Assembly: GCA_012932865.1 (NCBI GenBank)
Contig: SAXG01000006.1
Span: forward strand, 124,001-188,000
Reading direction: 5' to 3'
DNA from: Amylostereum areolatum
Lineage: Eukaryota; Basidiomycota; Agaricomycetes; Russulales; Stereaceae
DNA: 64,000 nucleotides
The translations under genes and the position numbers were made by a program. This document shows, one piece after another, positions 1 to 11,271 of the stretch. Under the pieces are notes generated by a model, which worked only from the letters and a program-made list of their open reading frames with translations, did no database searches and was not told the origin of the DNA. Position 1 is the first letter of the stretch. The number at the start of each line of letters is the position of its first letter.

Positions 1-973
1 CCCACGTCTCCGCGGTCGATCGTACACCACGCTCGTGAGGGTGGCCAGCCTCTGACGTCTACCGCCAAACAACAAGCCCCTACGAGGCCTCCCTCCGTAC
101 CGGCTCTCCAGCGTACCATCCCTTCCAGCGCATCTCCAGCCCCTGAAGTGCGTCTGGCCGGGCCGGGCCGGACACCGACATCACCCATTTCGTCTCATAT
201 TCCATCCCCGCCAGTCTCCAGTCTTTCCTACGGCCATTTCCCCTAGGTCCACGAAAATGTTGCATAACGGAAACACGATGTCGAACCGTCCGCCTACAAC
301 GACCGCTGATATCTCACCATATCTTTCGAAGTCAGATGCGGTCGTGAACGGAAAGCGTCTACGACAGTTGGCTCTGTTGGAATCGGTCGTTGATGAAGCA
401 GCGCGCATGACACCGGTTTTAAACCATCGTGGATCTTACATGTCACCACCATCGACGGCCCCGACCGGTTCATTTCCGTCCTTTGCGCCGCCTCCACCGC
501 CTTTCCAAGTTCCCCCGACATCGACATCTGTACCTCCACCCAATGCGACCCCCGGTAACTTATCGATGAGTTACCGATCCCAAGAAACAGCACCCCCGCA
601 CACGATATATCAAACCATTCCTTATAATCCGGTCCATCCGTCTATGTCGGTCAACCAAGCTGGCGCATTTCGCCCGCAGACTAGCCAAAGCTTCCATCCC
701 CACCCAATGCACTCTCCTCCCCGCAGTGGCAATATGCGGGGGAGCAGCATGAGCCAAGCACAACTATTGGGCGTGCTGTCCGGCGGTCCCTCGCCGATTG
801 GTTTTCTGAACGCGACTACGCCTGCGCCAGGGCACCCAAGTTCTTACTTCCCAGCATTCGCCCCCGCTCGCGGTAAATTGGGAGGTAACGCCAGCCTGCT
901 CGGCATCTTGAATAACCACGGTGGAGCCATGCCTCCGACCAACCCCACATACATGGGCGGCCCTCCGTATTAA
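1..973 (+). CDS. Probable C-terminal part of mRNA decapping enzyme DCP2 (5' end outside window)
   Basis: The frame is open from base 1. Exon 1..147 ends at a GTGCGT donor, the intron is 148..214 (67 nt, CAG end), and exon 215..973 continues in phase to the TAA. The visible 300-odd residues are proline/serine rich and disordered. They carry short leucine motifs of the helical leucine-rich type: RQLALLESVV, AQLLGVLSG and ASLLGILNN. Such motifs recur in the long tails of fungal Dcp2, where they bind Edc3/Dcp1 partners to control decapping. The catalytic Nudix domain would lie upstream, so the assignment rests only on tail architecture. Another disordered mRNP protein is possible. The next gene is convergent. 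Confidence 0.4.
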
Positions 974-1697
974 TCTAACTTATGATATTGTCGTCGTACA
1001 CTGTAACATACACACATTCTCCCTCCCCCAGCATGTTCTGTCGGTTCATTCTACGCGTACTATTCCAGCTATTTCCCTTCCCTTGTTTCCTCTCCCAGAT
1101 TACCCCCTCCCTCCGGGTGCCATGCCCCACGCCTTGACAAGTTGTCTACTACTATTGCTCTCAAACATCCTCCCTCCACTCGCTTTACGTTTCTTCGATT
1201 CTCCTCCTTTGGTCTCAAACTCCGGCCTTCCAGGCTGTAGGACTCATTTCCCTTCCCGCCCCCTCTCCTTTTAGCTCTCGCTGTGGTCGTGCATGTGCTT
1301 TGCACATTGCCGACATGTCCCTTCCTTGGCTTTTCTCATTCTCCGTACCGTATATCTCCATTTTCTTGAGTCTCGCGTCCTCTTAGTACATATGTTGATA
1401 CGCATCGACCTTGTTTCCCTCCTCCCCTCCACTCGTTTCCGGCTTCCCACACCTCTGTCCCAGTGATACCAACCTGTAGTTTGTAGCGTTTCATACCTCT
1501 CGTAACACGGCGGCTTTTGTTGAATGCGCAGGAATGTAGGAAGAATATGTTTACCACAGATCTTTCCATAGAAACGAAGTGTCCGTGTAAGTAACTTGAC
1601 ATGGGTCGATAACTAGTTTTCATCGTAGGGTTATGAATTGAACGCACGGCATTGTGAGACGATGCAGTGATGTACCCTATTGGCCGAACGTCATACG
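974..1697. other. Convergent 3' intergenic region
   Basis: This stretch lies between the stop of the DCP2-like gene and the C-terminal end of the caspase remnant. It is pyrimidine-rich around 1020-1270. The open frames in it are shadows or read-through of the caspase frame, and no conserved motif was seen. Confidence 0.5.
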
Positions 1698-3411
1698 TTA
1701 CATGGCATCTTCTCGCCTGCCTCTGCGTTGAACGACAGTGACAAGGAGGGTATCCCACAAGGGCGGTTTCCTTCGGCCTGAAGGGCGAGGTTGGGCGATT
1801 AGGGTCGAAAGGCGAGGCTTGCGGTATGTTCGAGAAATCGACGTATCCAGTCGTGAGGAATAGCTTCAAGAACCCGACGTCCACGTCTTGTTCGTCCCTC
1901 AGGAAATAGTACTGAGGAGGCGCCCCGCCCGAGCCATAGCCGATGGTCAGAGAACCGCCCGCCGGGAGTGGCTCGTACACCCGGCCATTTTTCGCGGTTC
2001 CCGGCTGGTAATAAGATGCTGCAGACGCTGTCAGTGCTACAGAACTGCGAGGAGTAGAGCGAGTGACGTAGAGTACCGATGCTCAAGTCGCTGACGTCGA
2101 AGTAGAACAACGATACGTAAAGCGACACCCTGAGATTGTTGATCACCTTGAATCCGTACTTGTCGCCGTCATCCACGAAGACGGTGAAGAGACCGTCCCG
2201 GTTCAGATTGTCGCCGTCTGGTGTCATGATCGGCTCCAGCTCGTCAGTGAAGTCTCCCGACTCCCGTAACTTGGTGCATTCGAACGCGACGCCCTTCGAG
2301 AGGACGGGGATCTTGCTCGAGCGGCGAAGGTGTCAGTAAAAATCAGCGGCGCTGCGGATGACGGGAAAAATGACTGTCGACGTCGATCGCGACGCGAAAG
2401 GGCATGCGCGTGAGTGCCATTGAGGCCGTGGTGCTGGTAGACCTCGTCCGTCACGTCGAACACGTCGTAGGTCGTTCTCCACCTCCACAATCAGATCCGG
2501 CTTTGCGTCCTTCTCCATCCAAGCTACAGTCCCGACCAGGCGCAACGTCTACAGCAGCACCAGTTGTGGAAGATGCATCGTGTTCCGTCCTCTTTTGCAA
2601 GCTGCTCCTTAGTACATGCCGCCAACAGCACGTGGGAGGACAGTCCTGCATTCCCATGTCCGGATGCAACGGCCTGTACTCGATTATAATCGAGCAAGAC
2701 GTCCTCGTCGAGACGAGGAACAACAACATAGTTCCTCGGGAGCGAGACGCCGTGCACCTTTAACGTTGAATCGTAAGTATTCATTCGCGTTCCCGAGCCA
2801 GAGTAGCAGCAGTCGAGGATGAGTCCATGCATGAACAATGAGAGGCGAAAGCTGAGGAGAGAGAAGGTATTACTGACAATGTTATCGCCTTTCGCTTTTG
2901 CGATGCGAATGAGAAGAACGGACAATATGATATCGGGTATGCCCTGTCCTCGTTCGGAATGCATCGTGGAAGGGATAAAATCGTATGGGACAAGCATCTG
3001 GATCTTCTTGTTTGGACCTCCAGCCGGCCACCCTCTCGGCGGTACTGCCTCTGAGCCATGTCCGGCATAGAATGTGAGGATTGGGTTGTCCTTTTTGATA
3101 TCGGGGTGGGTCTCCAGACCGCGTATACATCCCTTGATGTTCCTGCGAGTTGCCTTGTCGTCGTGCAGCTCTTGAATGCGGGAAGTTGGGACATTCATGT
3201 TCTCGGTTAGGAATTTTTTCACGTCGCGGGCATCGCGAACAGCGCCATACAATTTATCGACACGACGATCGCTGTAATTGTCGAAGGCGATAATGACGGC
3301 AAACAGAGGCGACGAAGAACTGGATGGGAACATGGATAAGAAGGACAGTCGAGGCGTAAAAAAGATTACGACATACTTGAGAGGTCGAACCTTCGGCTTC
3401 GGCTTGGGCAT
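1698..3411 (-). pseudogene. Basidiomycete caspase-domain protein (peptidase C14), frame broken many times
   Basis: Start at 3411; intron 3320..3376 (57 nt) joins MPKPKPKVRPLN to SSSPLFAVIIAFDNYSD. The caspase fold follows with both catalytic residues: His in YAGHGSEA and Cys in LDCCYSGSGTR. After ACTKEQLAKEDGTR (about 2590) the conserved protein continues only by changing frame repeatedly. TAG stands inside the segment before TLRLVG. There are shifts near VEND/YDVFDVTDEVY, HGLNG/LTRMPFRV and IDVD/VIFPVIRSAADFY, and TGA replaces the usual Trp codon of FYWHL. Frame is then kept through KGVAFECTKL and KYGFKVINNL. A good intron (2019..2076) leads to YYQPGTAKNGRVYEP and LTIGYGSGGAPP. A last +1 shift precedes LWDTLLVTVVQRR and the stop. 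Introns remain canonical, so decay is recent or partly due to sequence error. Confidence 0.6.
2827..2877 (-). other. 17-codon insertion with intron-like 5' end inside the caspase domain
   Basis: Between KAKGDNI and GLILDCCYSG, which are adjacent in relatives, 51 in-frame bases are inserted. They begin GTCAGTAATA and contain CCTTCTCTCTCCTCAG, but have no AG at the point needed to restore the conserved junction. It may be a damaged intron (acceptor lost) or a true loop insertion. Confidence 0.4.
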
Positions 3412-5456
3412 GGTAGGGACTGTCGTGAGGTGGTGTTTGAGGTCTTTGGAGAGGGGATAAGCCAGCCAGCCGTAAGGGAGATCAGCGGGAAAGACGTTAG
3501 ACTGGGAGCTAGATTATGACGTACTCGAATGTAGGCGTAGTATGTTCTTCGAGCGGCGCTGATATTCGAGGTCTTATGGGGAGGAGGTCAGAGCGCGGTC
3601 GGTAACCAAGGACACGTCTACCTAGGAGGTGGACCACTGTTACAGCGTCAGAGTTGCGTAGACCTGAAGGTAAGAGCACGTACATCTTGAAAACCCAGAG
3701 CACTTGACGGATCGTTTGTATCACAAGATTGCCTATCCACCAGCAGAACGACATTCGACGCAATCAGAGGAAAGACGAGGAAGAGAGTCGGGTAACAGAG
3801 GGCGTAGTCTTAGTACGATTGAATGAGTGGCGGTGGCAGTGCGAGGACAGATATTGTGTGCATGCCATGTAAAGGCCCTCTGATATGCCTAGATATGGCT
3901 CATCTTGACGCGGATGAAAAACGCGAACACTGGCGTATTGTCCGATCCGTAGTACGTTCGACAAAGGCCTGCTGTCTTCGTTCTTCGACCCGGTATGCTG
4001 ACGAAAGCGCATATCGGCGCAGTGTCGATGGCCTTCAGGGCACTGCACGCGACATAAGTCAGCTCGAGCCGTCCCAACCTACCTCAGGAGGAAGAAGCCC
4101 CTTTGGGGCTCGGACGGGTTTCATCCAGAGCACGTGCGGAAGTGGCTCACAACCGGACGTCCATTCCATTGTGCAGACGGAGATGGTCCAGAGATATACA
4201 CAAGAGGCTGGATTTCGCGGGATAAAATCGGGCATACCTAGGTATATAAGGAGGGGGATCTGCAGTGTGATGCTCCTACGGAGGCTTGCATTTCTATACG
4301 CACCGCGCAAATATCCCGGGTGTCCCATATTGGAGAACACATAGATTTGTGCGCATTGCGGGGAGATATCTATATTAACGACGCGAAATCAGTTTGGCCT
4401 TATGTGGATTGTTTGTAGCGCCTCGCAAGACGACTACGATAACTGTGCGCCCTGTGAAAACGGGAATGAATGAAGAGGATAGCGACGATGGCCGACACTG
4501 AGTGAATTTCCGATAAGTTATGAAGGGGGGAGGGTGTTGGAAGTACGGAAGGTTTGCGGGCGTTGAGCGCTTGAGCTACGGACGCGATGGGCTGGTTCAA
4601 ACGAAGTTTTATGAGAGATGCGGGAGATGCAAGTACGATCGCGGAAGACAGACTGTAAGTCAGTTAGTGATCACGAGACATTGAAGAAGTTACCAAGTAA
4701 GTAAGTGCTCTAGAAGCGGGCGCACTGGTGTGGCGAGGATGACGAGAAGGAAGCGGTCGCAGAGGAGATGAAGAAAGAAGATGAATACGGCGGAGGAAGC
4801 GCTACGAATGGGAGGTGCGTAAGGTTTGTAAACCCATCACGGTACATACGCGGCAGGGTGAGAAGAGGTGGCGCTCGAGGCGAGTGGTCGGGGGAGTAGG
4901 AAAGAAAAGAAGGTTTGGAAAGTGAGATAGGAAGTCGAAGGCGAAGACCTGACAGGACTGATGGAAGTCGACGTACGTACTTACGCCGCCGCCGCGGGGA
5001 AATGGAACGCCCTACGCTCTGCACCTTGCTCGCTCTTTGCTGTTGGTCACCGCCTTTGCGCGCGTTGAACAAAGCTTGGGTGTGTGGAGTGCCAAGCGGG
5101 GGGACCGGCGGCGGGAGGGGAAGAGCACGAGCCACGAGGTCGGGGGTTGTAAGCAGGAAGCGCCGGGGACTTGTGGGAGAATACGCAAGCGATTGACAGC
5201 CTTCTCGAAGTACGGCGTTTCCTTCCACGCGACTCGTCCGATGGCCTGACGACCGATTCGCTGACCAGGCTGCAAACTCGAGTTAGAACTCGAGCCAGAA
5301 CCGAGCGGCGGCCAAGCGGCGGCGCTGTCACACAGCTCGTTCACCTCGTCCAAGCTAAAATGGAGAATCGGCGCGGCTAGCGGAGACTATCTTCGGAGCC
5401 GCAACGTCCATTGACGGCTGCTGGCGCGGCATCCGACAGATTGGCGCTGGACGCAG
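3412..5456. other. Region without a supportable gene
   Basis: Several open frames exist on both strands (for example 3823..4344 + and 4710..5228 -), but none shows a recognisable motif, credible intron structure or coding-like composition; the minus-strand frame is Pro/Ser/Arg low complexity. A TATATAAGG sequence lies near 4246 on the plus strand with no obvious gene behind it. Confidence 0.4.
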
Positions 5457-6030
5457 TTGGGAAGCCTTTTGCTTATCGTGGGTGATGTCGTCCAAGATCG
5501 GAATCGAAGCAAGATCACCGCCCGCGCTGTTTCCTTTCACGGATTTGCCCTCTCCATTGGGCCACCCACCCCTCGTCCTTGGCGTGTCTCCGTCGTGGGA
5601 TCGTCCACACACCAAGATGCAAAATCCGAGGGTTCAAGCTCGTCCAGTCGCAGAGCTCGTTCTCTTTCGAAAGCTCCGTCGTGCGCCTCGCGGGAATCTA
5701 CGTCCCCGACTTCCAAGGCTAAACCGATGTTACGTTCCACTCCCGTTAGTTGCCGGACTAGACAGACGTGACGTCGTCACAAAGATGAAAGATCCCTGCC
5801 CCGCAAAATCGCAGCAAGCTTGCTCCATCGGCGATGATACCAGCGCCGATCCTGGATACTGCGATATGAGTCTTCCTTCCACACCGTCCAATATCATACA
5901 GGCAACTGATTCAGATTCGAGTTGGCATGCCACAACAACAACTGAAACCTCGTCGCGAGCGCCCGCCCCCGGCACCGCGGTGTTGCGACATCGGCCACGC
6001 ACGTACGTGGCCTCCTGATACCTGTACGGA
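5457..6030 (+). other. Possible fragments of a serine-rich disordered protein
   Basis: Two plus-strand segments look coding-like in composition: about 5598..5768 (SSTHQDAKSEGSSSSS followed by SRRARSLSKAPS) and about 5785..6018 (DMSLPSTPSNIIQATDSDSS). They lie in different frames with no clear splice pair between them. A short tandem GGAAAC repeat follows at about 6058-6080. No family is recognised. It could be the disordered end of a gene, an upstream leader region of the PRPP synthase gene, or chance. Confidence 0.2.
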
Positions 6031-6328
6031 AGATACGCGTTGGCATTGAAACACGAAGACGGAAACGGAAACGGAAACGGGGACGAGGGACGCGTACCGC
6101 GTCGCGATCACGTTACGTTCGGCCTCGGTCCGCCGATGGCGCTACCGGATATGGGTCGAATCCTGTCGAATCCGATGAAGGCGGTGGTGAACGAATCCAC
6201 TCGATTTTTCAGGCTGCACATGCTCCTGTCGTCCGTACCGCTCCCTCAACTCCGTTCCCTCCCCCTCGCACTCCCCATATAACCCTCACGCTGGTCCATG
6301 GCCTGGGCCCGCCTCGCACTAGAAGACC

Positions 6329-7623
6329 ATGTACAACGGTAGCGGCATCAAGTTTTTCACCGGTCACTTTCTTTCCCTTGCCTGTCCTCGTGCGAGCCGC
6401 GCCGCTGAGCGAAATTTGTAGGAACCAGCCATCCCGAGCTGGCGGAGCTCATCGCGCGTCGGTGCGTCCCCATCTGGCACTCGCCCGTCCGATCCTCATC
6501 CATTTCCAGCCTCGGCATCCCCATCTCCAAGGCGTCGGTGACGAAGAGCGGGATCGGAGAGACGAACGTGCGCATCGCGGAATCGGTGCGGGAGGACGAC
6601 GTGTACATCCTCAACTCTGGATGCGGGGACATCAACACCGGGCTGATGGAGCTCTGCATCATGATCCACGCCTGCAAGATCGCGAGCGCGCGACGGATAA
6701 CGGCGGTGGTGCCACTGTTTCCGTACGCGCGGCAGGACAAGAAGGACAAGAGCCGTGCGCCGATTACGGCCAAGCTGGTGGCGAACATGCTGCAAAAGTC
6801 TGGATGCGACCATGTGATCGTACGTACGCGGGGAGGAGGCGAAACGGGCTATGGCAGACGCTGACGGGAGGGGTGAAATCCAGACCATGGACCTGCACGC
6901 GTCGCAAATCCAGGGATTCTTCGATGTGCCGGTAGACAAGTGCGTAAACGCATCGTTGTTTGGGATGTGGCTGATCGGGGTGCGTCGTTTGCAGCGTAAG
7001 TGGAATTTAGCCACTGGGGGTGGGCGTTCGAGTTGACATTAGGGGGTGTGAAGCTGTACGCGGAGCCGTCGGTGACGCTGTACGTGCGGACGCACTTTGA
7101 CCTGGCGAACGTGGTGATCGTGTCGCCGGACGCGGGGGGTGCGAAGAGGTAAGCGAGGGAGGGTTGTGTGCTCGGATAAGCTGACGGGTGGGACAGGGCG
7201 ACGTCGATGGCGGACCGACTGGGAGTGGATTTCGCGCTGTTCCACAAGGAGCGAAAGAAGGCGAACGAGGTGTCGCGGATGGTGCTGGTGGGGAACGTGA
7301 AGGATCAAGTGGCGATACTGGTGGACGACATGGCGGACACGTGCGGGACGCTTGTGCTGGCGGCGAAGCAGCTGTCGGAGGCGGGGGCGAGCAAGGTGTA
7401 CGCGATCGTGACGCACGGGATCCTGAGCGGGCGGGCGTTGGAGGCGGTGGAGGAGAGCGCGCTGGAAAAGCTGATCGTGACGAACACGCTGCCGCAGACG
7501 GCGAACCAGGCGAAATGTGCGAAAATCGAGGTGATCGACGTTGGGCCGGTGCTAGGGGAGGTCATACGCCGAAGCCACTACGGCGAGAGCGTGTCCAAGC
7601 TGTTTAACGAAGTACCGTACTGA
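6329..7623 (+). CDS. Ribose-phosphate pyrophosphokinase (PRPP synthase)
   Basis: The enzyme makes PRPP from ribose 5-phosphate and ATP for purine, pyrimidine, His and Trp synthesis in the cytosol. Exons are 6329..6362, 6422..6461, 6510..6819, 6884..6939, a single base at 6995, 7054..7148 and 7197..7623. Together they total 963 nt (320 residues), matching the roughly 318 of animal PRPS1. Visible family sequence includes [62 protein letters not shown] and [10 protein letters not shown], and the PRPP-binding loop [11 protein letters not shown] near residue 222. The N-terminus [12 protein letters not shown] fits the family start. All introns are 48-64 nt. The frame holds only if the 1-nt exon is used; no base insertion is needed elsewhere. 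Confidence 0.93.
6995..6995 (+). other. Putative 1-nt micro-exon of the PRPP synthase gene
   Basis: The preceding exon ends GACAA. Intron 6940..6994 (55 nt) runs from GTGCGT to TTTGCAG. One base, C, follows, and then intron 6996..7053 (58 nt, GTAAGT ... GAAG, with TTGAC branch-like site). Joining AA + C + CTGTAC gives Asn-Leu-Tyr, the family sequence VDNLYAEP. A single intron 6940..7053 instead shifts frame and soon meets TGA. Confidence 0.7.
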
Positions 7624-7706
7624 AATAAAGAGCACGTGCGTCCAGAACGATTCTAGTCGATCGGGCGAAAGGGATCGGGGGTGTGACGGGCCCGGGAGAT
7701 GTGACC

Positions 7707-7728
7707 GGGGCCGGGGCCGGGGCCGGGG
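7707..7728 (+). repeat. G-rich hexamer repeat, (GGGGCC)3GGGG
   Basis: Four runs of four G separated by CC lie 84 bases after the PRPP synthase stop and about 210 before the kinase start. The pattern fits a four-tract G-quadruplex on the plus strand. Confidence 0.8.
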
Positions 7729-7940
7729 AAGATGGCCGGGGGTGGCCGGAGCGTGGCCGGGTTGACGGGGGCGGGTGAAGGCAGCTGGTGGACTTCCCTT
7801 TCCTTGAACTTCTCGTCGCTTGCCCGCCCTCTGCGCTCTCTCCCTCCTCCTCCTTCCTTCCCCCATGTTCTGCTGAAGCTCTGGCTTTCCCTCTTTCCCT
7901 TTCCCTTCCTCCCCCCAACGTCGCCAATGAGACGCAGATC

Positions 7941-10900
7941 ATGTTCCATCCCCCCTCTCTTCCCCCTCAACCCGCCTTCTTTCCTCACAACAACCTCCTC
8001 AACCCCAACAACCTCCCCCCCAAACTCCCGAACACGAAGGAGCCCTTCGTCGCACAAGCCATCCCCGCCGTCCATCTCGCCCACAACGTCCTCCACTACG
8101 GCGATGCGAACAGCTGTACGTCCCCGCCCCACCCCTCTTTTCCCTTCCCGAACACCCCTCACCCCCACCCCCACCCCCCCAGCTTCCACCCGCTCTTTCA
8201 CGCCCATCAAGGCCGTCGGCGACGGCTCCTTCGGCACCGTATGGCTCTGCGATTGGCATGGGGAACTACCGTCCGATACACCCCTCGCCGCCATGCAATC
8301 CGGCGCTGGCGCACGCCCAGAGTACGCTAACAAGCGTCTCGTGGCTGTCAAGCGCATGAAAAAGAAGTGGGAGGGCGGTTGGGACGAGTGCAGGCGTTTG
8401 AAGGAGCTCGAGGTCCGTCCTTTCTTTCCATTTCCCCCCACCACCTTCCCCCTCCTCTCCTCTCTCCCCCTCCCACTCACCCCATTTCTCATCCCCAGGC
8501 TCTCAGAGCGATCCCCATGCACGAGAACATCATTCCCCTTTACGACTCCTTTCTTCCTCCCGGAGACCAAGGAGCTCTACTTCGTATTCGAGCCCATGGA
8601 GGGCCACCTCTTCCAGCTTATCAAAGCTCGCAAGGGTCGTCCCCTCGCAGGCGGTCTCGTCGCCTCCATCTTCCGCCAAATCGTCTCCGGCCTCGACCAC
8701 ATTCACCTCTCCGGTTACTTTCATCGCGACATGAAGCCCGAGAACGTTCTCGTCACCACCACTGGCCTGCACGACTACCCCAACCTCTCTCCCAACGGTG
8801 GAGCCGTCGAGAGGGACGTGATGGTCATCATCAAGCTAGCCGACTTTGGCCTCGCCCGCGAAACGAAGAGCAAACCGCCGTACACCGAGTACGTTTCCAC
8901 GCGCTGGTACCGCGCCCCAGAGGTCTTGCTCAAGAGCAGGGAGTACTCCAACCCCGTCGACATGTGGGCCTTGGGCACCATCATGGCCGAACTCGTCAAC
9001 TTGCGGCCTTTGTTTCCGGGAAAGACTGAGTATGATCAGATCACAAAGATCACCGAGGTCCTGGGCGATCCTTCCGACGACTATGGTCTCGACGCCCGAG
9101 GTAAGGCCATCGGCGGGGGCAAATGGCCCAAGGGCATCAAACTCGGTAAGAGCGTTGGCTTCACCTTTCCCAAGGTGCGTTCTTTTCCCCTCTTCGCCCC
9201 ACTGACGTCAGCTGACTCGCTCCCACCCACCCAGACGCAACCGAGGGACATTACATGCATGTTCGATCAGCACGTCCCCCCCAAGCTCATTCAATGCATC
9301 GCCGACCTGCTCAAGTACGAGCCTGGCGCGCGGCTGACCAGCAGGCAATGTCTCGAACATCCTTATCTCTTGGAAACCGCCCGCGCGATGCCACCTCTTC
9401 TGCCGACGACCGCCCCGGCCCCTCCTCTCGCAGGCCATCGCAACGGCGTTCACACCTCGGGTTCGTTGCCAACCGGCGCCCCTCGTGCTCACCCTTCGCA
9501 GACCCATTTTCTCAACGGCCATACTCCCTCTCACCTTCCCGATGCGTCCGCTTCCCATCGCCAGTCCATCTATTCGACCTCGAGCGGGCCGGCGGCGACG
9601 TACGCCCCCGAACCTGCCTACGCCCATGTCAAGCACTTGCACGACCCGATGCACCCGTCCTCGCATCAGGTGCAGCATTCCATGTCGTCCACGTCCTCGT
9701 ACATGAGCTCGGTTCCATCCGATCCGGGAATGTTCCCCACCGTCCACGGGGAAATCAGCGAAGAGTACGTCAGGCAGCCGATGGACGTCCAGACCCAGAC
9801 GTCCCCTATGGCAACGGATTACCCCATGCGCCCACCTCTGGACGCGGACGCGATGTTGGACCCCACGAACCAAATCGTGCAACCCATCCCGTCCGGCACC
9901 GTGTTTGGAAAGTTGTCCGGCCTGCGCAAGCAGCACAAATGGGGCGGGCTTTTCGGCCACAGCGAAAAGCCCACACAGGGTCCGCTCGCCCCCGTCGACG
10001 AGGTCCAAGACCACAACCCGACGTCGCTCAAACGGTCCAAGTCGTCGAGCACGAACGACAGCCACTCCGCTGTGGACGTTCCCTCGATTTCCGAGCCTCA
10101 GCGCGATCCGCGCAAAGTCAAGAAGGAGGCGGAGCGCGTGGCACGCGAGGCGGAGAAGCAGCGCCGGGCCCTCGCGGAGAAGAACCATCGAGAGCAAGCG
10201 CGTGCCGTCATCGAGAAGCGGAACCTCATCCAACAACAGCAAGGTCGCTCCGACATCGATTGGAAATGGCAACACCATGCCGCGCTCGCGAACCCCCACC
10301 TTGTTCCCGAAGCCTCTCCACCGCCACGCTTCGAACCGCGCGACAAGGGCAAGAGCGCGCACGGTGGGGGTCCCATCCGGCAAATCTCGGCTTCGAACGG
10401 GTTTGGACCGAGCGCACCTTACAGCTGGCGGGCGGAAGAGCGCATGGCCAAGGCGCGACGGCGGGAATACGACGACGACCATTCGATGTCGTCCTCGGAC
10501 GTTCAGAGCATTGGGCCTATGTCCGCAATCTCCTTTGCGACCGTCGACAGCGATCCCGGTCCTTCTCAGCCGCCCGCCCTGCTCCGAAATCGACCGAGCT
10601 TGTTGGGCATACGGGGAACGTCCTCACGGGCGTCGTCGTCGCTGCGGCAGTTCGACGAGTATTCGATGTCGGCGCGATCGTCGCAGTCGCATTCGTTCGA
10701 GCAGCAACTGGTCCACGACTTTCATTTGCGAGCGTCGGTCGACAGCGGCTCGATCTCGGATGCGGGGTCGCCGCCGCCGATGCACGCCCTCACGCTTTCG
10801 CCGCAGCATTCATGGCAGACCGTGCGAGATAGGAGTCCGGACGTCAGCATGGCCCAACCCCAACCCTCACGGTTGTTCATCCCTCCTCACCTGCAGCACG

Positions 10901-11271
10901 GACCCGCGAGCTACGGCGGACACAGTCACCCGAGACTGTCGTCCCACAGCCCCAACTTCGACGCCCCCAAATCAGCCATCAACCCGATCTTCAAAGTGGT
11001 TAGTGCTTTTTTTTTCCCACTTCTGCGCGCGGCTCCGTGATGCGGTGGAGCCCTCACGTAAACCCCACGCTGACGTCCTGCGCTCCCTCTTCTTTTTTAT
11101 TTGTTGTTTCATTAGCCTTCGTTGCCATCAATGAAGTCGGGAGCGTCCTTGTTCGACGTGTCCAACGCGCCGGCGCTTCCGCCGTTCTCGCAGCTCGAGG
11201 CTATCGCCAAGGGCGAGTATCCGCAACCGTTGTCGCCCATGGCTTTCACCTCGCCCGACGACGTCAGATAA
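7941..11271 (+). CDS. Ime2/Crk1-type (RCK family) protein kinase, one frame break
   Basis: Exons: 7941..8115, 8183..8412, 8499..9174, 9235..10998, 11116..11271. The kinase domain begins near residue 70 (VGDGSFGTVW), with Lys in LVAVKRMKKKW, HRDMKPENVLV, DFGLARE, a TEY activation loop followed by VSTRWYRAPE, and PVDMWALGTIMAEL. This is the RCK/Ime2 group that includes Ustilago Crk1, which links nutrient and pheromone signals to morphogenesis, mating and meiosis. The C-terminal half is disordered (Ser/Pro/His rich) with a charged helix around KKEAERVAREAEKQRRALAE, and ends SPDDVR. An extra G at 8562/8563 separates PLYDSFLPP from ETKELYFVFEPMEG with no intron possible there. The start is uncertain; an in-frame ATG exists at 7788. 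Confidence 0.85.

Noticed and set aside
3823..4344. 173-residue plus-strand frame
   Set aside because: Cys/Arg-rich composition without motif, overlapped by equally long minus-strand frames.
6940..7053. Single 114-nt intron in the PRPP synthase gene
   Set aside because: It joins AA to CTGTAC, shifts the frame and reaches TGA within a few codons, losing LYAEPSV and [10 protein letters not shown].
7732..7940. Starting the kinase at 7732 or 7788
   Set aside because: The frame beginning at 7732 joins the kinase only by reading through two introns. 7788 is in frame but its sequence is low complexity; 7941 gives a more plausible N-terminus, though this is not proven.
9208..10482. 424-residue minus-strand frame across the kinase tail
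   Set aside because: Arg/Gly/Val-rich shadow of the GC-rich coding strand; the plus strand holds the conserved kinase and a consistent 3' exon.
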